A program made the position numbers and the translations under genes. From assembly GCA_946626395.1 (NCBI GenBank), contig CAMOUF010000105.1, positions 1 to 15,038 on the forward strand: a DNA stretch of 15,038 bases. Reading direction: 5' to 3'. The first letter of the stretch is position 1, and each line of letters opens with the position of its first letter. The DNA is from an uncultured Clostridia bacterium. Lineage in GTDB: Bacteria > Bacillota > Clostridia > Christensenellales > Aristaeellaceae. Shown here one piece after another: positions 1 through 6,628 of the stretch. The notes beneath the pieces were generated by a model, which had not been told where the DNA came from, searched no databases, and saw nothing but the letters and a program-made list of their open reading frames with translations.

Positions 1-134
1 CCACCAACAAGATCAACGACGCCATCCGGATGGCAGGCACCATGCTGGCCATCGCCCCGCTGCTGATCATGTACTTCGTGCTGCAAAAGCAGTTCGTGGA
101 ATCTGTGGACCGGGCGGGCATCACCGGTGAGTAA
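1..134 (+). CDS. Carbohydrate ABC transporter permease, C-terminal end (partial)
   Basis: Only the last 43 codons are present (reading frame begins at base 3, TAA at 132-134). They hold one hydrophobic segment (GTMLAIAPLLIMYFVLQKQF) followed by the short tail FVESVDRAGITGE. This ending is typical of MalG/LplC-like inner-membrane permeases of CUT1 sugar ABC transporters, where the last transmembrane helix runs into 'QKxFVxSVxxAGI(T/K)G'. In such systems the permease dimer passes a sugar or oligosaccharide delivered by the binding protein into the cytoplasm, powered by an ATPase often encoded elsewhere. The next gene is the matching substrate-binding protein, which supports the call. The start and most transmembrane segments lie outside the window, so substrate cannot be judged. 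Confidence 0.85.
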   Translation, partial: TNKINDAIRMAGTMLAIAPLLIMYFVLQKQFVESVDRAGITGE

Positions 135-145
135 TGAAGGATGAA

Positions 146-245
146 GTTTTCAGTTCAAAGTTCAAAGTTTTTAGCTGAATAGTCTTTTCTCATTTGACAA
201 AATCCGCTTGGAACTTAGAACTCAGAACTTGGAACTTGGCACTTC
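146..245. repeat. Two inverted arrays of degenerate heptamers between permease and binding-protein genes
   Basis: Bases 146-173 read as four 7-mers, GTTTTCA GTTCAAA GTTCAAA GTTTTTA. Bases 211-245 read as five, GAACTTA GAACTCA GAACTTG GAACTTG GCACTTC. The right array is the same motif family as the reverse complement of the left one (TTTGAAC / GAACTTN), so the arrays lie in opposite orientation around a spacer of 37 bases and could fold as one long imperfect hairpin. The period is exactly seven. The function is unknown. It resembles in style the heptameric short tandem repeats (STRR) described in cyanobacteria. Confidence 0.7.
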
Positions 246-263
246 AACCGAACAAATTCTCGA

Positions 264-288
264 TATCAAAGCCGGACGGCTTTTGATA
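264..288 (+). promoter_or_regulatory. Imperfect hairpin just upstream of the binding-protein gene
   Basis: TATCAAAGCC (264-273) pairs with GGCTTTTGATA (278-288) with one bulged T and a GGAC loop. No T tract follows on the + strand, so it is not a typical terminator. Hairpins between transporter permease and binding-protein genes commonly act as RNA-processing or mRNA-stability elements that raise binding-protein output, and that role is inferred here. Confidence 0.5.
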
Positions 289-311
289 AAATAAAAAGGA
301 GGAAACATATC

Positions 312-1724
312 ATGAAGAAACTGGTATCCCTGCTGCTGGTTCTGGCGCTGGCCCTCTCCGTGTGCAGCTTTGCCGCCGCGGAAACCACCGTGCCCGAGCT
401 GAACACCACCGACGAAATCACCATCTCCTTCTTCACCTGGGATGACTTTGAACTGACTCAGGCCCTGGCCGACAAGTTCCATGAGCTGCATCCCAACATC
501 ACCGTGGAAATCATCCAGACCACCACGGGCGACTGCACCGCCACCCTGACCAACCTGGCGGCGGACAACAATCTGCCCGACGTGTTCTTCTGGCTGGATC
601 TGGATCCCCTCCTGGCCAACCCCATGTGCCTGGACATCGCCCCCTATCTGGAGGCCGATGAAGAAGCCCAGACCAAGCTGTATCCCTCCCTGCGCCGGGT
701 GGGCTACGTGGACGGCCGCCGCTGCATGTTCATGCCCGGCGAATTCCTGCCCGCCGTAATCTACCTGGACAAGGCTGTGTTCGACAAGCTGAACAAGGAG
801 CTGCCGCCCCAGGATTGGAAATGGGAAGACATGCTAGACCTGATCGAAAACATGACCGATCCCTCCCAGAGCATCTGGGCGTATAACTTCTATATGGGCC
901 CCGTGACCCTGGGCCCCGTATCCCTGACGGACAACGCCATCGGCGAATTCGGCTGGGACGGCGAAAACTACCACTTCGACACCGGCTGGGTGGAGATGGT
1001 GGAAAAGCAGAGCGAATACGCCCGTCTGGGCTATCAGGCCATCCAGGGCAGCGAAGCCTATCTGGCCGTGGTGCCCGATGATATGTGGCCCGGCGAATCC
1101 GGCCATGTGGCCATCCAGATGGACGCCTACTGGACCATGAACAATATTTACACCCAGCCCGCCGCTCTGGAGCGCGGCTTGCAGATGGTGCCCTACAATG
1201 CTCCTCTGGGCGCTGACACCCAGAACGCCGGTCAGTTCGGCTGGATCGACATGGTGTCCATCTCCGCCACCACCGAGCATCCCCGGGAAGCCTACGAAGT
1301 GGCCAAGTTCCTCACCTGGGGCCGCGAAGGCTGGCTGGAACGCGCCAATCAGTACGGCGTGCTGACCAACGAAGCGGGCGACAAGATCTATCGTCTGCCC
1401 GGCTCCCTGCCCATGGTGCAGGATGACGAAGTGAACGCCGCCATGGCGCCCCTGTTCCCCGACCTGGGCTACTGGAACGACTGGGTGGATTACCTGGCCA
1501 ACATCCAGAACCCCGTCACCTTCGGCGGCCGTACCATCCCCGGCTTCAACACCTTCATTACCGACTTCTATCATGGCTCTGACTACAACGGCTACACCGG
1601 CATCGAAGCCGCCATCAACGCGGGCGCCATCGATCCCTACGACTATACCGACAAGCTCAACGAAGCGGGCCGTCAGTACTACGAGGATGCCATGAAGGTG
1701 TTCTTATCCGTGTACGGCGAATAA
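312..1724 (+). CDS. Sugar ABC transporter substrate-binding protein (family 1 extracellular solute-binding)
   Basis: This 470-residue secreted protein is the ligand receptor of the sugar transporter whose permease precedes it. Residues 1-23 form a signal peptide (MKK, hydrophobic core, then SFAAAE) with likely signal peptidase I cleavage near AAA-E. The only cysteine there, in LSVC, has Val before it and is a poor lipobox. Mature residues from about 32 (EITISFFTWDDFE...ALADKFHELHPNITVEI) match the first lobe of family 1 solute-binding proteins. They are followed by a region with 'LPDVFFWLDLDPLLANPMCLDIAPYL' and by C-terminal 'MVSISATTEHPREAYEVAKFLTW', typical of the family. Length is normal. 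The start is fixed by AAGGAGG at 296-302. The protein is rich in acidic and aromatic residues, as expected for a sugar binder, but the substrate cannot be read from the sequence. Confidence 0.93.
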   Translation: MKKLVSLLLVLALALSVCSFAAAETTVPELNTTDEITISFFTWDDFELTQALADKFHELHPNITVEIIQTTTGDCTATLTNLAADNNLPDVFFWLDLDPLLANPMCLDIAPYLEADEEAQTKLYPSLRRVGYVDGRRCMFMPGEFLPAVIYLDKAVFDKLNKELPPQDWKWEDMLDLIENMTDPSQSIWAYNFYMGPVTLGPVSLTDNAIGEFGWDGENYHFDTGWVEMVEKQSEYARLGYQAIQGSEAYLAVVPDDMWPGESGHVAIQMDAYWTMNNIYTQPAALERGLQMVPYNAPLGADTQNAGQFGWIDMVSISATTEHPREAYEVAKFLTWGREGWLERANQYGVLTNEAGDKIYRLPGSLPMVQDDEVNAAMAPLFPDLGYWNDWVDYLANIQNPVTFGGRTIPGFNTFITDFYHGSDYNGYTGIEAAINAGAIDPYDYTDKLNEAGRQYYEDAMKVFLSVYGE

Positions 1725-1751
1725 TTCCCTGAACGAAGAAATCTGAATCCT

Positions 1752-1791
1752 GGCCGGGCGCGGCGCTTTCGGGCACTTCGCCCGGCCTTTT
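1752..1791 (+). terminator. Rho-independent terminator after the binding-protein gene
   Basis: GGCCGGGCG (1752-1760) pairs perfectly with CGCCCGGCC (1779-1787), followed by TTTT (1788-1791). It lies 28 bases after the stop and ends only three bases before the ribosome binding site of the next gene. It should therefore separate the transporter operon from the regulator, or allow limited readthrough into it. Confidence 0.8.
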
Positions 1792-1805
1792 CCAAGGAGC
1801 TGCTT

Positions 1806-2726
1806 ATGCTGAAAATACCCTCCCTCCGGGCCGGTATGCCCGTATTCAAGGCGCTGAGCTCAGAAACCCGTCTTTCCATCATGGAACTGCTGCAGCAGGA
1901 GGGCCCCTTGAGCATGACAGCCATTGCCGCGAGGCTTTCGCTGACGGCAGGCTCCCTGACGCCCCATATCCGCATCCTGCAGGAGTGCGGGCTGGTGACC
2001 GTATCCGTTCTGGAAGGAAAGCATGGCATGCTGAAAATGTGCTCCGCCGCGGTGGACAGCCTGCTCATTTCCGGGGAAAGCGTATCCGCCACCCGGAATA
2101 TCTATGAAACGGAAATCGGCGTGGGAATGTATACCAATTACGAGGTGCGCCCCACCTGCGGCATATGCACCCCCGAGCACATCATCGGCAAGGTGGACGT
2201 GCCCGCCTGCTTTTCCGATATGGAACGGACGGACGCCCAAATCCTTTGGTTTTCCAGCGGATATGTGGAATACATGCTGCCTTGCTTTTTAAAGGAAGGC
2301 CAGCAGCCCCTGGAGCTGCAGCTGTCCATGGAAATTTCCTCCGAAGCGCCGGGGGTTCAGGAAAACTGGCCCAGCGACATCTATTTCAAGCTCAACGGCG
2401 TCAGCCTGGGGTATTGGACCAGCCCCGGCGATTTCGGGCGTATCCAGGGGATCTATAATCCTCCCTGGTGGTTCAGCAATTGGAACCAGCATGGCCTGTT
2501 CAAGCTGCTCACCGTCAATGACCAGGGCACCTTCATGGACGGCGGACGCATCAGCGACGCCACCATCCGGGATATCCGCATCCGTCCTGGCCGGGCCATT
2601 AGCTTCCGCATCGAGGTGCCGCAGAACGCAAATAATATCGGCGGGGCCACCCCGTTTGGAAAAGGCTTTGGCAACTATCCCCAGGATATCCGGATGCGCA
2701 TGCATTACACCCCCGAAGCCCAATGA
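1806..2726 (+). CDS. ArsR-type HTH regulator with large C-terminal domain
   Basis: A 306-residue cytoplasmic DNA-binding protein. Residues about 10-90 are an ArsR-like winged helix-turn-helix (VFKALSSETRLSIMELL, then LSMTAIAARLSLTAGSLTPHIRILQECGLV). The cysteine metal-binding motif of classical ArsR metal sensors (CVCDL) is missing, so a metal-sensing role is unlikely. The remaining 200 residues carry VRPTCGIC (114-121), then a long domain rich in Trp and Gly (LWFSSGYVEY, WPSDIYFKLNG, YWTSPGDFG, NPPWWFSNWNQHG, FGKGFGNYPQDI). The same architecture occurs in Paenibacillus and Clostridia regulators that often lie next to sugar transporter genes. The C-terminal part may sense a carbohydrate, but this is inference. 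AAGGAG at 1794-1799 sets the start. The location directly after the transporter suggests that it controls the transporter. Confidence 0.85.
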   Translation: MLKIPSLRAGMPVFKALSSETRLSIMELLQQEGPLSMTAIAARLSLTAGSLTPHIRILQECGLVTVSVLEGKHGMLKMCSAAVDSLLISGESVSATRNIYETEIGVGMYTNYEVRPTCGICTPEHIIGKVDVPACFSDMERTDAQILWFSSGYVEYMLPCFLKEGQQPLELQLSMEISSEAPGVQENWPSDIYFKLNGVSLGYWTSPGDFGRIQGIYNPPWWFSNWNQHGLFKLLTVNDQGTFMDGGRISDATIRDIRIRPGRAISFRIEVPQNANNIGGATPFGKGFGNYPQDIRMRMHYTPEAQ

Positions 2727-2755
2727 AAAAGTACCGCTGAAAGGCGGGCTTTTTC
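2725..2755 (+). terminator. Terminator overlapping the stop codon of the ArsR-type gene
   Basis: GAAAAAG (2725-2731) pairs with CTTTTTC (2749-2755), and inside it CCGC (2734-2737) pairs with GCGG (2744-2747) around a TGAAAG loop. The TGA stop (2724-2726) is part of the left arm. The A-rich left arm and T-rich right arm could work in both directions. Confidence 0.65.
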
Positions 2756-2791
2756 AATTCCAGGCGGATGAAGAAGCGGTTTCTTTTCCTG

Positions 2792-2820
2792 GTGACAGAA
2801 TGAAAAGAATATGGTATAAT
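2792..2820 (+). promoter_or_regulatory. Strong sigma-A promoter for cmk-plsC
   Basis: The -35 box GTGACA (2792-2797) is one base off TTGACA, the spacer is 17 bp, and the -10 box TATAAT (2815-2820) is perfect with an extended TGG in front (2812-2814). Transcription would begin near 2827 and give a leader of about 104 nt. Confidence 0.88.
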
Positions 2821-2825
2821 CATTT

Positions 2826-2845
2826 CCGCGGCGGTTATGCCGTGG
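2826..2845 (+). promoter_or_regulatory. 5'-terminal hairpin of the cmk leader
   Basis: CCGCGGC (2826-2832) pairs with GCCGTGG (2839-2845), seven pairs with one G-U, around a GGTTAT loop. It would sit at the very 5' end of the transcript from the promoter above and probably protects the mRNA from 5'-end decay. No riboswitch or attenuator structure was recognised in the rest of the leader. Confidence 0.45.
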
Positions 2846-2930
2846 TAAGCTGCATCAAAAGATGACCGGAGAGCTTCTTTCCGTAAAAGGGAAAAAGACT
2901 TTCCGTTTGGAAAAACAGGGAGGAAATCAA

Positions 2931-3602
2931 ATGCCTTTGACGATTGCCATTGACGGGCCTGTGGGCGCGGGCAAATCCACCATTTCCGACGCGGTGGCCT
3001 CCCGCCTTGGCATCCTGCATCTGGATACGGGCGCTATGTATCGCGCCGTGGGCCTGTGCGCTTTAAAAAACGGGCTGGACCTGGACGATGAAAAAAGCGT
3101 GTCCGCCCTGTGTGTGTCGGATGAATGCCGGGTGGACGTGCGTTATGAAAACGGCGCGCAGGTCACGCTGCTCAACGGCCTGGACGTGAGCCGGGAAATC
3201 CGGGCCCAGGAGGTGGGCCAGGCGGCGTCCAGCGTTTCCCGATATCGGGAGGTGCGGCAGGTGATGGTGGATCGCCAGCAGGAAATGGCGAAAAGCCAGC
3301 CCATGCTGCTGGACGGCCGGGACATCGGCACGGTGGTGCTGCCGAGCGCCACGGTAAAAATCTACCTGACCGCCACTCCGGAAGCCCGGGCTACCCGGCG
3401 GATGCTGCAGCTTCGGGAAAAGGGCGATGAAACGCCCTATGAAGAAATCCTGAAAGAGGTCAACGCCCGGGACTATCAGGACACCCACCGGGAGGTAACA
3501 CCTCTGCGCCAGGCGGAGGACGCCATTTTGGTGGATTCTTCCAACCTGAGTTTTGATGAAACCGTGGAGAAAATTCTTTCCATCGTGGAGGCCAAGCAAT
3601 GA
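2931..3602 (+). CDS. cmk: Cytidylate kinase
   Basis: This 223-residue cytoplasmic enzyme phosphorylates CMP and dCMP with ATP, supplying CDP/dCDP for nucleic acids and for CDP-activated lipids. The Walker A loop GPVGAGKST is at residues 9-17, followed by the family motif LDTGAMYRAVG. DGRDIGTVV (128-136) is the nucleotide-binding loop, and TPEARATRRMLQLREKG is the lid region. Length is standard for bacterial Cmk. The ATG at 2931 is chosen because AGGGAGG lies seven to eight bases upstream and the protein then starts at the usual PLTIAIDGP. A longer in-frame ATG at 2862 has no ribosome binding site. The stop overlaps the next start as ATGA, indicating translational coupling to plsC, a common clostridial arrangement. 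Confidence 0.97.
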   Translation: MPLTIAIDGPVGAGKSTISDAVASRLGILHLDTGAMYRAVGLCALKNGLDLDDEKSVSALCVSDECRVDVRYENGAQVTLLNGLDVSREIRAQEVGQAASSVSRYREVRQVMVDRQQEMAKSQPMLLDGRDIGTVVLPSATVKIYLTATPEARATRRMLQLREKGDETPYEEILKEVNARDYQDTHREVTPLRQAEDAILVDSSNLSFDETVEKILSIVEAKQ

Positions 3603-4279
3603 GCACAGCGGAGAAACCCCAGGAGAAAAAAGAAGAAAAAAAGCCAGTGGCCCCGGATCAGGAGCGCACCTTCTGGTATACCCTGGCCCGGATCGTGGCC
3701 TTTCTGGGCACCCATACCATTTTCCCGGTCAAGTATTATCACAAAGAAAACTTCCTGTTGCCCGGCCCTTACATCGCCATGTCCAACCATCAAAGCGCCT
3801 GCGACCCGCTGATCCTGGCCTATCCCTGCAAAAAATATGAAATCCGGTTCGTGGGCAAAAAGGAGCTCAATAAATACCCCATCATCGCCAAGCTGCTGGC
3901 CAAGCTGCACATGATCACTGTGGATCGCCACAACTCCGACATGGCCGCCATGCGCCAGTGCGCCCGCACTCTGCGGGACGGCTATGTGCTGGGCATCTTC
4001 CCGGAGGGCACCCGGCACCACAGCGACCAGCTGATGGAGGAAGTGGAAACCGGCGCGGCGGTGCTGGCCCTGCGGGCCAAAACACCCATCCTGCCGGTGT
4101 ATATCGAATCCAAGCCCCGGTTCCTGCGGGTCAACCATGTGTATATCGGCAAGCCCATGAACATTACCGATTTAAGCGCCCAGGGCTTTAACACCGAGGT
4201 GGTGGAGGAATTGTGCGCCCGCATCCGGGATACCTTCCACGCCCTCCGGGATGAAAACGAGCAAAGAAAGAAAAAGTAA
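3599..4279 (+). CDS. plsC: 1-acyl-sn-glycerol-3-phosphate acyltransferase (PlsC family)
   Basis: This 226-residue membrane-associated acyltransferase adds the second acyl chain to lysophosphatidic acid to make phosphatidic acid, the precursor of CDP-diacylglycerol. All four family motifs are visible: NHQSACD at residues 63-69 (catalytic His64 and Asp69), the GKKEL substrate region at 86-90, FPEGTR at 134-139, and LPVYIE at 165-170. A single N-terminal hydrophobic segment (about 26-44) would anchor it to the inner face of the membrane. Residues 5-23 form a Lys/Glu-rich charged tail (EKPQEKKEEKKPVAPDQER) not needed for catalysis. The start codon overlaps the cmk stop (ATGA). In many Clostridia ispH follows this pair, but here a terminator ends the unit. 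Confidence 0.93.
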   Translation: MSTAEKPQEKKEEKKPVAPDQERTFWYTLARIVAFLGTHTIFPVKYYHKENFLLPGPYIAMSNHQSACDPLILAYPCKKYEIRFVGKKELNKYPIIAKLLAKLHMITVDRHNSDMAAMRQCARTLRDGYVLGIFPEGTRHHSDQLMEEVETGAAVLALRAKTPILPVYIESKPRFLRVNHVYIGKPMNITDLSAQGFNTEVVEELCARIRDTFHALRDENEQRKKK

Positions 4280-4300
4280 GATATAACGGCAGATATTCAT

Positions 4301-4335
4301 AAACGGGCGAGTAGTGGCTTTCGCCCGTTTTTTTT
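4301..4335 (+). terminator. Strong rho-independent terminator after plsC
   Basis: AAACGGGCGA (4301-4310) pairs perfectly with TCGCCCGTTT (4321-4330) around a 10-nt loop. The T run continues to 4335, giving eight consecutive T in total. It ends the cmk-plsC unit. Confidence 0.92.
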
Positions 4336-4409
4336 CGTGTCTGCGGTGACGGGTTTGGATGATCTGCTTGGTTGAAAGGCATGCTGTTTGTTTTTTCAAT
4401 GTATTTCGC

Positions 4410-4437
4410 TTTACAAAAGAAAAGACAGGAGTATAAT
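4410..4437 (+). promoter_or_regulatory. Sigma-A promoter of the citrate-synthase-like operon
   Basis: The -35 box TTTACA (4410-4415) is one base off consensus, the spacer is 16 bp, and the -10 box TATAAT (4432-4437) is perfect. The predicted start near 4444 gives a short leader of about 28 nt before the ATG at 4472. Confidence 0.82.
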
Positions 4438-4448
4438 TGTATACACAA
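4437..4448 (+). promoter_or_regulatory. Probable GntR (FadR-type) operator at the transcription start
   Basis: The perfect palindrome TGTATACA (4438-4445) sits within TTGTATACACAA, abutting the -10 box and covering the predicted start site. FadR-subfamily GntR regulators commonly bind short dyads of the TNGT...ACNA type. The second gene of this unit encodes such a regulator, so autoregulated repression is inferred. No binding data are available. Confidence 0.5.
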
Positions 4449-4471
4449 ATCCAGAAAGGAGCCTGCGTATC

Positions 4472-5848
4472 ATGCTGGAAATTTCCCCGAAAACCAATTT
4501 GCTGGAGCAGAAAAATTATCGTTATGCGCTCCAGGATGTGGCGGAGCCCAATCTTTATCGGGACATTTATGATTATGAATCCGTGCCCAAGGTGCCCTTT
4601 AACCATCGCCGCGTGCCCATGGGCATGCCGGAGGAGATTTGGATTTCGGACACCTCCTTCCGGGACGGGCAGCAGTCCGTGGATCCGTACACGGTGGACC
4701 AGATCGTGAACCTGTATAAGCTCATGAGCAAGCTGGGCGGGCCGTACGGCATCATCCGGCAGACGGAATTCTTTATCTACTCCCAGAAGGACCGGGAGGC
4801 TGTGGCCCGGTGCCAGGAGCTGGGGCTGAAATTCCCGGAGATCACCACCTGGATTCGTGCCACCAAGGAGGATTTCAAGCTGGTGAAGGATCTGGGCATC
4901 CGGGAAACGGGCATCCTGGTGTCCTGCAGCGATTATCACATCTTTAAGAAAATGAAGCTCACCCGCTCCCAGGCTATGAAGAAATATCTGGAAACGGTGG
5001 CGGACGCATTTGAGGCGGGGGTCATGCCCCGGTGCCATTTGGAGGATATCACCCGGGCGGACTTTTACGGGTTCGTGGTGCCCTTTGTGAACGAGCTGAT
5101 GAAGATGAGCCAGGACGCGGGCATTCCCGTCCGTATCCGCGCCTGCGATACCATGGGCTACGGCGTGCCCTATCCCGAGGTGGCCCTGCCCCGCAGCGTG
5201 CCGGGCATCGTGTACGGCTTGCAGCACTATTCCGACGTGCAGAGCGAATACCTGGAATGGCACGGCCACAACGATTTCTATAAGGCCGTTGCCAATGCTT
5301 CCACGGCCTGGCTGTACGGGGCCAGCGCGGTGAACTGCTCGCTTCTGGGCATCGGAGAGCGCACCGGCAATATCCCCCTGGAGGCCATGGTGTTTGAGTA
5401 TGGCTCCCTGCGGGGCTCCCTGGACGGCATGGACCCCACGGTGATCACCGAAATCGCCAATTATTTCAAGCAGGAAATGGGCTATCAGATTCCCCCCATG
5501 ACCCCTTTCGTTGGCCGCAATTTCAATGTGACCCGGGCGGGCATCCACGCGGACGGGCTGCTTAAAGATGAAGAAATCTATAATATCTTCAACACCAAAA
5601 AGCTGCTGAACCGCCCCGCCTCCGTCATGATTTCCAAAACCTCCGGCCTGGCGGGCATCGCCTATTGGATCAATGAGAATTATCAGCTCTCTGCCAACGA
5701 GGCCATCTCCAAGCAGGATCCCCTGGTGGTGGCGCTGAAAGCCTGGATCGACGAGCAGTTCGACGCGGGCCGTCAGGCGGCCATGTCCAACAACGAATTG
5801 GAAATGAAGATCGAGGAGCTGTCCGGGGGAAAACTGCGCAGGCTGTAA
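4472..5848 (+). CDS. DRE-TIM citrate/homocitrate/isopropylmalate synthase family enzyme, probably Re-citrate synthase
   Basis: This 458-residue cytoplasmic enzyme of the acetyl-CoA-dependent DRE-TIM metallolyase family condenses acetyl-CoA with a 2-oxo acid. The hallmark DTSFRDGQQS (residues 60-69, catalytic Arg64 and metal ligand Asp65) and the metal-binding HGHND (264-268) are present. The protein lacks the C-terminal LeuA regulatory domain and has the extended N-terminal segment (EPNLYRDIYDYESVPKVPFNHR) that I associate with the clostridial Re-citrate synthase group, the oxygen-sensitive citrate synthase first shown in Clostridium kluyveri. The isocitrate dehydrogenase two genes downstream supports oxaloacetate as the co-substrate and a route to 2-oxoglutarate. 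Homocitrate or isopropylmalate synthesis cannot be excluded. GAAAGGAG (4454-4461) fixes this start, and an in-frame upstream ATG at 4388 overlaps the promoter and is rejected. Confidence 0.88.
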   Translation: MLEISPKTNLLEQKNYRYALQDVAEPNLYRDIYDYESVPKVPFNHRRVPMGMPEEIWISDTSFRDGQQSVDPYTVDQIVNLYKLMSKLGGPYGIIRQTEFFIYSQKDREAVARCQELGLKFPEITTWIRATKEDFKLVKDLGIRETGILVSCSDYHIFKKMKLTRSQAMKKYLETVADAFEAGVMPRCHLEDITRADFYGFVVPFVNELMKMSQDAGIPVRIRACDTMGYGVPYPEVALPRSVPGIVYGLQHYSDVQSEYLEWHGHNDFYKAVANASTAWLYGASAVNCSLLGIGERTGNIPLEAMVFEYGSLRGSLDGMDPTVITEIANYFKQEMGYQIPPMTPFVGRNFNVTRAGIHADGLLKDEEIYNIFNTKKLLNRPASVMISKTSGLAGIAYWINENYQLSANEAISKQDPLVVALKAWIDEQFDAGRQAAMSNNELEMKIEELSGGKLRRL

Positions 5849-5878
5849 CGCGGGACAAAAAGAAAAAGGAGCGTCCTT

Positions 5879-6526
5879 ATGGAACATAAAATGATATCCA
5901 TTGCCGATCAGGTGTTTGAGGAATTGGAGAAAGATATTCTGTCCGGCGCCTTTGAGCGGGACGAGATCCTGACGGAAATCAAGCTCAGCGAACGGCTGGG
6001 GGTCAGCCGCACGCCCATCCGGGAAGCGCTGCGCCGCCTGGAGCAGGAGCATATCATCGAGCCCACCAGCAAGGGCATGAAGGTCATTGGCATTTCCCGG
6101 GCGGACATCGCCGATATCTGCGAAATCCGCCTGCGGCTGGAGGGCCTGGCGGCGCGCTGGGCCGCGGAGCGGGCGGACGAAGCGGGCATCCAGTCTCTCA
6201 AGGAGACCCTGGATTTGCAGGAATTCTATACCCAGAAGCAGGACCCGGAAAGCATCAAGAACGCCGACAGCCGCTTCCATCAAACCATCTATGCCCTGTG
6301 CGGCTCCCTGTCCATGCAGGACACCCTGGAGCCCTTGCACCGCAAGCTGCTCAAATACCGCCGGGTGTCCGTATCCACACAAAGCCGGGCACAGAAATCC
6401 CTGGATGAGCATATGGCGATTTATCAGGCCATCGCCGCCCACGATGGGGAAAAGGCGGAACAGCTCACCATCGAGCATGTGAAAAATGCCCGGGACAGCA
6501 TTCTGCAAAGAAGCATCCTGAATTGA
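5879..6526 (+). CDS. GntR-family regulator, FadR subfamily with FCD domain
   Basis: A 215-residue cytoplasmic DNA-binding protein. Residues about 8-75 form the GntR winged helix (LSERLGVSRTPIREALRRLEQEHIIEP). Residues about 76-205 form the all-helical FCD ligand domain. Likely metal/ligand residues of the FCD fold are in place: Asp130 and His134 (DSRFH), His177 (DEHM) and His199 (EHVKNAR). Such domains typically bind a divalent metal and a small carboxylate, which would suit a regulator of citrate or isocitrate metabolism. The gene lies 30 bases after the citrate-synthase-like gene and before the isocitrate dehydrogenase, with AAGGAG at 5866-5871. The dyad near 4441 in the operon promoter is a candidate binding site. 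The effector itself is not readable from sequence. Confidence 0.9.
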   Translation: MEHKMISIADQVFEELEKDILSGAFERDEILTEIKLSERLGVSRTPIREALRRLEQEHIIEPTSKGMKVIGISRADIADICEIRLRLEGLAARWAAERADEAGIQSLKETLDLQEFYTQKQDPESIKNADSRFHQTIYALCGSLSMQDTLEPLHRKLLKYRRVSVSTQSRAQKSLDEHMAIYQAIAAHDGEKAEQLTIEHVKNARDSILQRSILN

Positions 6527-6568
6527 GGCAACAGGCAATAGGTAATAGGCATCAGGCATTAGGTACTG
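6527..6568 (+). repeat. Six tandem degenerate heptamers after the GntR gene
   Basis: Starting on the base immediately after the stop codon, the sequence reads GGCAACA GGCAATA GGTAATA GGCATCA GGCATTA GGTACTG, six units with an exact 7-nt period and GG at each start. The rest of the gap to the next gene holds a TAACGTTA palindrome (6591-6598) and the ribosome binding site. The function is unknown. The array has the same period as the one at 146-245 but a different sequence. Confidence 0.75.
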
Positions 6569-6628
6569 GAAAGCAATCATTGAAGAATAATAACGTTACC
6601 CGGAAGGATAAAAGGAGGACAGAAAACC

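Noticed and set aside
2862..2930. Upstream in-frame ATG giving a longer cytidylate kinase
   Set aside because: No ribosome binding site precedes 2862, the extra residues are not part of the family, and the AGGGAGG before 2931 gives the usual N-terminus.
2821..2930. Riboswitch or attenuator in the cmk leader
   Set aside because: Only one 5' hairpin and A-rich sequence are visible, with no terminator/antiterminator pair and no known riboswitch signature.
4172..6580. An 802-codon open frame on the minus strand
   Set aside because: It runs antisense across plsC, the citrate-synthase-like gene and the GntR gene, all with clear family motifs. Its composition (rich in His, Gly, Gln, Leu) is that of a GC-biased shadow frame, and it has no ribosome binding site or recognisable domain.
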